28,333 bases of DNA, taken from Prolixibacteraceae bacterium (GTDB taxonomy: Bacteria > Bacteroidota > Bacteroidia > Bacteroidales > Prolixibacteraceae). How positions within the stretch are numbered: the first letter of the stretch is position 1; every line of letters starts with the position of its first letter. This document shows positions 23,485 through 28,333 of this stretch, piece by piece. Made by a program: the position numbers and the translations under genes. The notes under the pieces were generated by a model. The model was given only the letters and a program-made list of their open reading frames with translations, did not search any database and had not been told where the DNA came from. Where the stretch lies: the NCBI GenBank assembly GCA_003506435.1, contig DOAQ01000026.1, forward strand, positions 1 to 28,333. The letters are read 5' to 3'.

Positions 23485-24348
23485 TCAGCGTACACAATGC
23501 GCTTCTGTAAATTCAACCTTGGTCCCGTCATCATTTTTCATATTCAGGAGCCAGCGGTTACCTTTTCCCACCATCGGTTTGGCAAGTTGGGTTTTTCCCC
23601 GGCGTTCTTTCAGGGTGTATATGGTTTCCTGCATATCATCTACCAAAAAACAGGGATGGCTGAAGTTTACATCGTCTGACGGGTAATGCTCAACCATCTC
23701 GGCACAATCGGGTATCTGAAGGTAGTTCATCTGTACGATTTCGGCATGGTTTTCAGGGTAGCGCCACATCTCTTTAAACCCAAGGATGCCCACATAAAAT
23801 GGGTCGTTGTCAATCACTCCGTTACAATACAGCCCGACGTGGTGGAGCCGTTTGGAAATCCGGTTTTCTGACAAAAACTTCCCCTTTGAAAGCCGATGCA
23901 ACGAAGAGGGTTTCAGGTCGATAAACTCAACCGGGACGCCCGCCCGGTCGTATACAAGAATAACTTCGTTCCCTGCCCCGTCAAGGGTAACTTTCTCCGG
24001 TACTTCCACTCCTCTTTGCTGAAGGAACTTCCGCATTTGTTCCAGATGGTCTGTTTCAAATGAAACCGATACCAATCGTGTTTTGCTTTTTGCCTCTTTA
24101 TCTTCGATAAATTCAAGGAACTGGCGGTCGTTTACTTTGAACGAGATTACTTTCCCTAATTCGGATTGGTATGAAAATGCCTCATCAAACCCGAGAAAAT
24201 CACCGTAAAAATCCCTGGCAAGCTGAAAATCGCTCACCAAAAAAGTCATTTTGGCGATACCCCAGATCGGAGGGCGAAAAATTACCTGAGCAAAGCATCC
24301 CAAAGAAAAGAAGTAAACGATAAATAAAACAATTAGAAACTTTCTCAT
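23485..24348 (-). CDS. Secreted protein with two VOC (glyoxalase-fold) domains
   Basis: The protein has 287 residues from the ATG at 24348, with a signal peptide MRKFLIVLFIVYFFSLGCFA; cleavage after FAQ is likely, though the cysteine could be lipidated. Two vicinal-oxygen-chelate domains follow, about residues 26-150 and 160-285. The second keeps possible metal ligands: His in LHHVGLY, His in NFSHPCF and Glu in KVEFTE. In the first, the usual histidine position reads AKMTFLVSD, so its metal site looks degenerate. VOC enzymes include extradiol dioxygenases, glyoxalases and epimerases. It lies 32 bases downstream of the DUF2264 gene. The reaction is unknown. Confidence 0.88.
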   Translation of the reverse strand: MRKFLIVLFIVYFFSLGCFAQVIFRPPIWGIAKMTFLVSDFQLARDFYGDFLGFDEAFSYQSELGKVISFKVNDRQFLEFIEDKEAKSKTRLVSVSFETDHLEQMRKFLQQRGVEVPEKVTLDGAGNEVILVYDRAGVPVEFIDLKPSSLHRLSKGKFLSENRISKRLHHVGLYCNGVIDNDPFYVGILGFKEMWRYPENHAEIVQMNYLQIPDCAEMVEHYPSDDVNFSHPCFLVDDMQETIYTLKERRGKTQLAKPMVGKGNRWLLNMKNDDGTKVEFTEAHCVR

Positions 24349-24380
24349 ATTGCTATTATTAAATTCATTAAGCACCCTAT

Positions 24381-26387
24381 TCAATAAGGTATGTTGATTT
24401 CAAACCATTTGCCTTCAAACTGTATCCTCAACAAGCCCGGACTTTCCAAGAGTTTAATTTTTGTAGGAAGCGGGTACCTCCCTCGCGTCCCGTTTGTATA
24501 GATAATTAAAGGAGTAAGTGGCGGTACCGGGTTTTTACTTTTCCAGGAGGGGAATGCACTTTTTCCCCCGAAGAGATGCGTATGTGCCCATCCGTTCGAA
24601 GGATCAAGCAACTCCGTATCCAATACCCCTTCAAGGCAATTAACAAGTCGTATTATAGAATAATATTCTTTGAATTTTAAGGTGATCCCATCTGGTTTCT
24701 TCTCCTCATCCGGTATTTCACCGTGTGACACACGGATACCATATCCACCAAGGAACAGATAAATGGGTTCGGGTTTATTGTGCCAGAATACATGAATCTC
24801 CCCGTCATTACCGATCAGGTTATGTTTAATTATTTCATCGTACCCGTTTGGTTCAAGCAGATATTTGGATTCAACATGGTCTGCCTCCACTTTTACGGGC
24901 ATTGCACGTTCGTTGTAAACCCAGTCGATGCCGTTTACCGAGAACCCTGTACGCCCTGCTCCAATGGCAGGGCCGCCTTCGCCAACAGTGCAAAACCCCA
25001 GGTAACTTGAATAAGCATATTGGTCGTATTTTGTACCGATTTGCCAGGATTTCCGGTCATGTTTGAAGGGTTGCCCGGCGGGATATAAACGGGCTTCGCC
25101 ATCTATGGGGCTGACCCTTACCGTGAACTGTGCCCCGGGGACAGCCAGTTTCCCCCCGGCACCGTCGGCGGGCATGGGTTCTTCAACCGCTGTCCAGAAC
25201 GGATCGTCTTCAGGTATCAGTAAACATGCCAAGCCATGTGTTGCCCAATAGGGGTCGCCGGGGGAAATATAACCTTCAGCAACACTGGCATTGGCTGCCC
25301 AGTAGCCGATGGTCAACAACTTATTGTCATCGAGGCAACCATGTTTCCAAAAATATTTTAATTCGCCGGAAGCAATTCTTCGGGCCTGTCCCGGAGGCAA
25401 GGTGCAATTCCCGCTAAGCGATGCCCAGGCGATGGCTGCATTATCGGCAAAACGGTAACTTAATGAACGCCCCCACGGGATAGGCCCGCCGTCCCGCCCA
25501 AATAAAAAAGGCAATGTTTCAAAAAAATGGGCAGAAACCTGTTTGATCCTGGCGCCAAACTGGTCGTGCCATTTTTTGTCGAACTTGTCTAAAACGTGGA
25601 GATAGAGTTGAAAACCCCACAAATTGTAATGATCAAATCCCCGGTTGCTGCCGTCGATGAACCAACCATCTCCCCGGTACCACCCCAGCAGGCGTTCAAA
25701 CATCTGTGCCAGATGTTCCCGGTTGGCATCGTATCCGTACTTTTCCAAAAGGGGTGCGGCAACCATGTGAAAAAAATGATGGTTGTTGTCGTAGGTTTTG
25801 TTAAAAGCCTGCTTCTGCAGGTAATTTAAAATATTGCGTTTTTGTGCCTCGCTTAAAGGGTCCCAGAAAAGAACCGGGTTCAGGTAAGCCCCCAAGGCAA
25901 ATACCGACCCTACTTGGTCAAATGGTTCCGGGTTTCCCCAGAATACAGGGCTGCCGGGGTCTGTCCCTTTGGTAATAGCCTTGATATACGGTGCAGAAAT
26001 AGATCCATTGTATCCAGGAACCTCGTCTTTCCCGGTAGCCGTTGTATAAATGATAACAGCCATCATGCTCCGTTCCAGTGCCCTCTTGTTTTCTTCGCGG
26101 GAGTCTTTGAATTTTAAATTGCAGTAGTCGTAACTGTTCTTGTTCAAATGAGGCATCCCGGTTTCCCGGTCGAAATAAGGCAGTACCCCGGCAATAATCT
26201 GTTCCGTTATTTCAAGCCAGTGTTCACGGGTATACCCGGTGTACGGACTTAATGTATGGTTTTTTGTTGCGTGAGTGAACTGATTTTTTTGAGCCTCTTT
26301 ACAACTGACATGCCCGCCTGTGCCTGTTAAAAAGACACAAGAAAACAAAATAAAGATACTGAGGAACCGTGTGCTGATGTTTGTCAT
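24381..26387 (-). CDS. DUF2264 secreted protein, probable glycoside-active enzyme
   Basis: This 668-residue protein has an N-terminal signal (hydrophobic residues 8-22) ending near HVSC, a possible lipidation site at Cys29. The body begins YTREHWLEITEQIIAGVLPYF and continues with Trp- and His-rich segments such as DNNHHFFHMVAAPLLEKYG and DGWFIDGSNRGFDHYNLWGFQ, which I recognise as DUF2264, an (alpha/alpha)6-barrel family with a C-terminal beta domain. From memory, DUF2264 has been linked to CAZy GH154 beta-glucuronidases; catalytic residues cannot be assigned here. It sits between the nitrilase-family and VOC genes with gaps of 47 and 32 bases. It probably acts on an extracellular glycan. Confidence 0.85.
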   Translation of the reverse strand: MTNISTRFLSIFILFSCVFLTGTGGHVSCKEAQKNQFTHATKNHTLSPYTGYTREHWLEITEQIIAGVLPYFDRETGMPHLNKNSYDYCNLKFKDSREENKRALERSMMAVIIYTTATGKDEVPGYNGSISAPYIKAITKGTDPGSPVFWGNPEPFDQVGSVFALGAYLNPVLFWDPLSEAQKRNILNYLQKQAFNKTYDNNHHFFHMVAAPLLEKYGYDANREHLAQMFERLLGWYRGDGWFIDGSNRGFDHYNLWGFQLYLHVLDKFDKKWHDQFGARIKQVSAHFFETLPFLFGRDGGPIPWGRSLSYRFADNAAIAWASLSGNCTLPPGQARRIASGELKYFWKHGCLDDNKLLTIGYWAANASVAEGYISPGDPYWATHGLACLLIPEDDPFWTAVEEPMPADGAGGKLAVPGAQFTVRVSPIDGEARLYPAGQPFKHDRKSWQIGTKYDQYAYSSYLGFCTVGEGGPAIGAGRTGFSVNGIDWVYNERAMPVKVEADHVESKYLLEPNGYDEIIKHNLIGNDGEIHVFWHNKPEPIYLFLGGYGIRVSHGEIPDEEKKPDGITLKFKEYYSIIRLVNCLEGVLDTELLDPSNGWAHTHLFGGKSAFPSWKSKNPVPPLTPLIIYTNGTRGRYPLPTKIKLLESPGLLRIQFEGKWFEINIPY

Positions 26388-26434
26388 TTCGGTAATAGTT
26401 TACGGGATTATGCCCCGACTGTTTCTAAATCACT

Positions 26435-27478
26435 CTATTCACGTGCCTTTTCCTGTGCAATGGTAGCGCTCCTTGTATGTTCTTCGTGCGTTTTTAATTC
26501 GTATTCATCCAAGATTTCTCTTACCTTGACATCAGGAGAAAGACTTTCAATAATGGCCCATTCCTCTTCATGGAATAGTGAGATACGGACTTTTCTTCCA
26601 TATTTTTGCTGAATTTCATTGAACCGTTTGTTGTAGGGCCAAAGATGCAGAAATGCTTTTTCCAGATTAACCGGAGCACAAATCAGATTTGAATTCCAAA
26701 TACCGGTTTGGCTGACTACTTCCCCAGTAATGTCACATATTTTCGAAGTATTCTTATTCGTGCTGGATACAACCACACATTTATTTCTCCAGGCTTGTGC
26801 ATTAATCATTTGTCCCGCAGGAAAAGCTGACGAAAAGAAAATGATCTCTGCACCCTGCTTGCGGTACATATCCCAACCGTCGTTCCATAACATATCGAAA
26901 CAAATTTGAATGCCTATTTTCCCGAAATCAGTCTGGATAACTGGCTGGAATAAAGAGCCGGGAGTGGTTCCTCCAAGTATTTCATCTTTAGTCGGATGGA
27001 TTTTCTGATAGGTACCGATTCGTGTGCCTTGCCTGTTGATAACAATTGCTGAATTGTAAACCCTCTTTTGATCGTCAGTTGTATATACAGGACAAACCGT
27101 ATAACAATGGTTTTTTTTCGAATAGTCGGAAAATTGTTCTGCAATCCCTTCGGAAATAAGCGGCCTCTCTGCTTTAGTATAGTTTTTCTTGACATTGGTA
27201 AAAGCGAAAACTTCAGGCAGGCATACAATTTCGGGTTGATAAGGTTCCAAACGTTTGAGCTCTTCCAATACTTTTGCAGCCATCAACTCTGGTGTCTCGG
27301 CATAAATTCCTTCCTGGGAAAAGCTGGCAACCCACACTTCGCGGGGCAACCTTTGTCCGGTTTCATCTTTATTGGACATTACTGAAGCAGACACTCCAAG
27401 TGTACCCAGTGTGGCCATTCCTGCTGTTGCTGCAGAACTTTGCAAAAAATGGCGGCGTGATAAATTTGTTGACTTCAT
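26435..27478 (-). CDS. Tat-exported carbon-nitrogen hydrolase (nitrilase superfamily)
   Basis: This 347-residue protein begins with a twin-arginine signal LSRRHFLQSSAATAG. The nitrilase-superfamily triad is visible: Glu in CLPEVFAF, Lys in KIHPTKDE and Cys in IQICFDMLW, so it should cleave an amide, nitrile or carbamoyl bond. Export of such an enzyme is uncommon and fits a role on an extracellular amide-bearing compound, for example an N-acylated sugar. It is separated from the upstream acyltransferase-like gene by 51 bases and from DUF2264 by 47, and belongs to the same transcript. Confidence 0.9.
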   Translation of the reverse strand: MKSTNLSRRHFLQSSAATAGMATLGTLGVSASVMSNKDETGQRLPREVWVASFSQEGIYAETPELMAAKVLEELKRLEPYQPEIVCLPEVFAFTNVKKNYTKAERPLISEGIAEQFSDYSKKNHCYTVCPVYTTDDQKRVYNSAIVINRQGTRIGTYQKIHPTKDEILGGTTPGSLFQPVIQTDFGKIGIQICFDMLWNDGWDMYRKQGAEIIFFSSAFPAGQMINAQAWRNKCVVVSSTNKNTSKICDITGEVVSQTGIWNSNLICAPVNLEKAFLHLWPYNKRFNEIQQKYGRKVRISLFHEEEWAIIESLSPDVKVREILDEYELKTHEEHTRSATIAQEKARE

Positions 27479-27500
27479 ATAAATTTGAATCTTTTATTTG

Positions 27501-27518
27501 ATGCAAAGCATTTTGCAT
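27501..27518. repeat. Small hairpin between the DUF5009-type and nitrilase genes
   Basis: ATGCAAA and TTTGCAT form a perfect 7-base stem around GCAT in the 51-base gap. No T run follows on the minus strand, so it is more likely a message-processing or stability element, or chance, than a terminator. Confidence 0.35.
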
Positions 27519-27529
27519 GATAATTCATA

Positions 27530-28333
27530 TTAAACTTTAATAAAAATCTTCTTTTTATACATGTAGTACAGCAACAACCACTCACCTGCCAGATAACCTG
27601 CAACATGAACCAGTTTCCCTGCATCTCCCAATGGGTTAATTATCCAGCCAACAAAAGCATCGGTGACATTATCGACGGGAACAATTGCATTAAGCAGATA
27701 AATAAAAATGGCATTCATACCGATCACCCTGAAATAGAATGACCACTTTTGAATATGCCAGATATCTATTATCAGATAAAAAAGAGCGATCAGCAAAAAG
27801 CTGATTCCTCCGGCCAGCAGATTATAAGTTGATGTCCAGCATTTCTTGATGATCGGGTAAAAAGGTGAAAATAATAAGGCAACAATAATCAGGGCGATGC
27901 CAATAACAGTAAGTATTCCGGTTTTCCGATATTCGGTGAGTGATTCCCGTTGAAGGATATTTCCTGCTATGGTCCCCATCAGGGTAATGCCTATGGCCGA
28001 AACAATGCATAATAATCCCAGTGCGTCAAATACTCCACCGGTTGCAACCATATTCGCATCGGGACCATAAGCCAACCGGCCCGGCAAAAACAAACGGTCG
28101 ATATACCCGTTGATGCAGCCTTCGGGGGTCAGTATACCGGCCCCTATTCCCGGAACCGGAATAAAAAGCTGTACACATGCGATACCTGCAAGAATGCCAA
28201 TCAGCCAAAACAGCGATGTTTTAAACGATTTGGAAAAGACTACGATTACAAAAGCAAAAAAATAAGCAATCCCAATCTGTGCCAGGACACTGGCATACCG
28301 GGCATCAGCAAAACCTTTCCGAAATATGCCATT
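27530..28333 (-). CDS. NagX/DUF5009-type polytopic acyltransferase, partial
   Basis: The frame is open from the stop at 27530 to the right edge of the window, giving 267 residues of the C-terminal part; the start lies outside. At least seven hydrophobic segments are visible. RYASVLAQIGIAYFFAF and PEGCINGYIDRLFLPGRL match what I recall of the NagX/heparan-alpha-glucosaminide N-acetyltransferase-like (DUF5009) family, inner-membrane proteins found in glycan-use loci that are proposed to acetylate or move amino sugars. The apparent internal start near 28093 is a TTG inside the conserved YIDRLFLPG motif and is not real. It is the most upstream visible gene of the cluster. Confidence 0.8.
   Translation of the reverse strand, partial: NGIFRKGFADARYASVLAQIGIAYFFAFVIVVFSKSFKTSLFWLIGILAGIACVQLFIPVPGIGAGILTPEGCINGYIDRLFLPGRLAYGPDANMVATGGVFDALGLLCIVSAIGITLMGTIAGNILQRESLTEYRKTGILTVIGIALIIVALLFSPFYPIIKKCWTSTYNLLAGGISFLLIALFYLIIDIWHIQKWSFYFRVIGMNAIFIYLLNAIVPVDNVTDAFVGWIINPLGDAGKLVHVAGYLAGEWLLLYYMYKKKIFIKV

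Noticed and set aside
28026..28093. Separate small membrane gene starting at TTG 28093
   Set aside because: The same frame continues without a stop to the window edge and contains the conserved family motif across this point, so it is one truncated gene.

Overview
The window looks like chromosomal DNA of a free-living or gut-type Bacteroidota, probably of the Bacteroidales/Marinilabiliales side (for example Prolixibacteraceae-like). The evidence is many upstream boxes of the Bacteroidota promoter type (TAnnTTTG, sometimes with a TTG about 21 bases further upstream), A-rich leaders without strong Shine-Dalgarno motifs, 'xSC' lipoproteins, Tat-exported enzymes and core proteins of Bacteroidota character. 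The genus assignment is inference only.

Most of the window is housekeeping DNA. In order: lipA-lipB (lipoate synthesis, minus strand); an A+T-rich two-gene ATPase/TOPRIM cassette; a TPR protein and an EamA transporter read in overlap with it; tRNA-Thr(CGT); ruvC; greA with a HIT protein; a small membrane protein; a Rieske-like lipoprotein with an altered cluster ligand; a nuclease-like orphan; ahcY; a Fic protein with a large palindrome at its promoter; a coiled-coil lipoprotein; a carboxypeptidase-regulatory-domain protein; a small membrane protein; a NUDIX hydrolase divergent from a helical-repeat protein; two tandem tRNA-Gln genes; aspS divergent from tadA; aroB-aroA separated by REP-like palindromes; and a small membrane protein.

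From about 22.4 kb to the right edge, a same-strand cluster of five genes encodes mostly exported enzymes. In transcription order they are a NagX/DUF5009-type membrane acyltransferase (cut by the window edge), a Tat-signal carbon-nitrogen hydrolase, a large DUF2264 protein, a secreted double-VOC protein and a Tat-signal aldo-keto reductase. The short gaps suggest one operon for breakdown of an extracellular glycan or glycoside, but the substrate cannot be read from the sequence.

The most interesting parts are the OLD/PARIS-like ATPase plus DUF3226 cassette, which looks like a candidate defence module inserted next to lipA; the Fic gene with its 43-base dyad; the envelope oxidoreductase/hydrolase cluster; and the Rieske-like protein whose second histidine ligand is a cysteine. 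No CRISPR array, insertion sequence, prophage or rRNA was seen.
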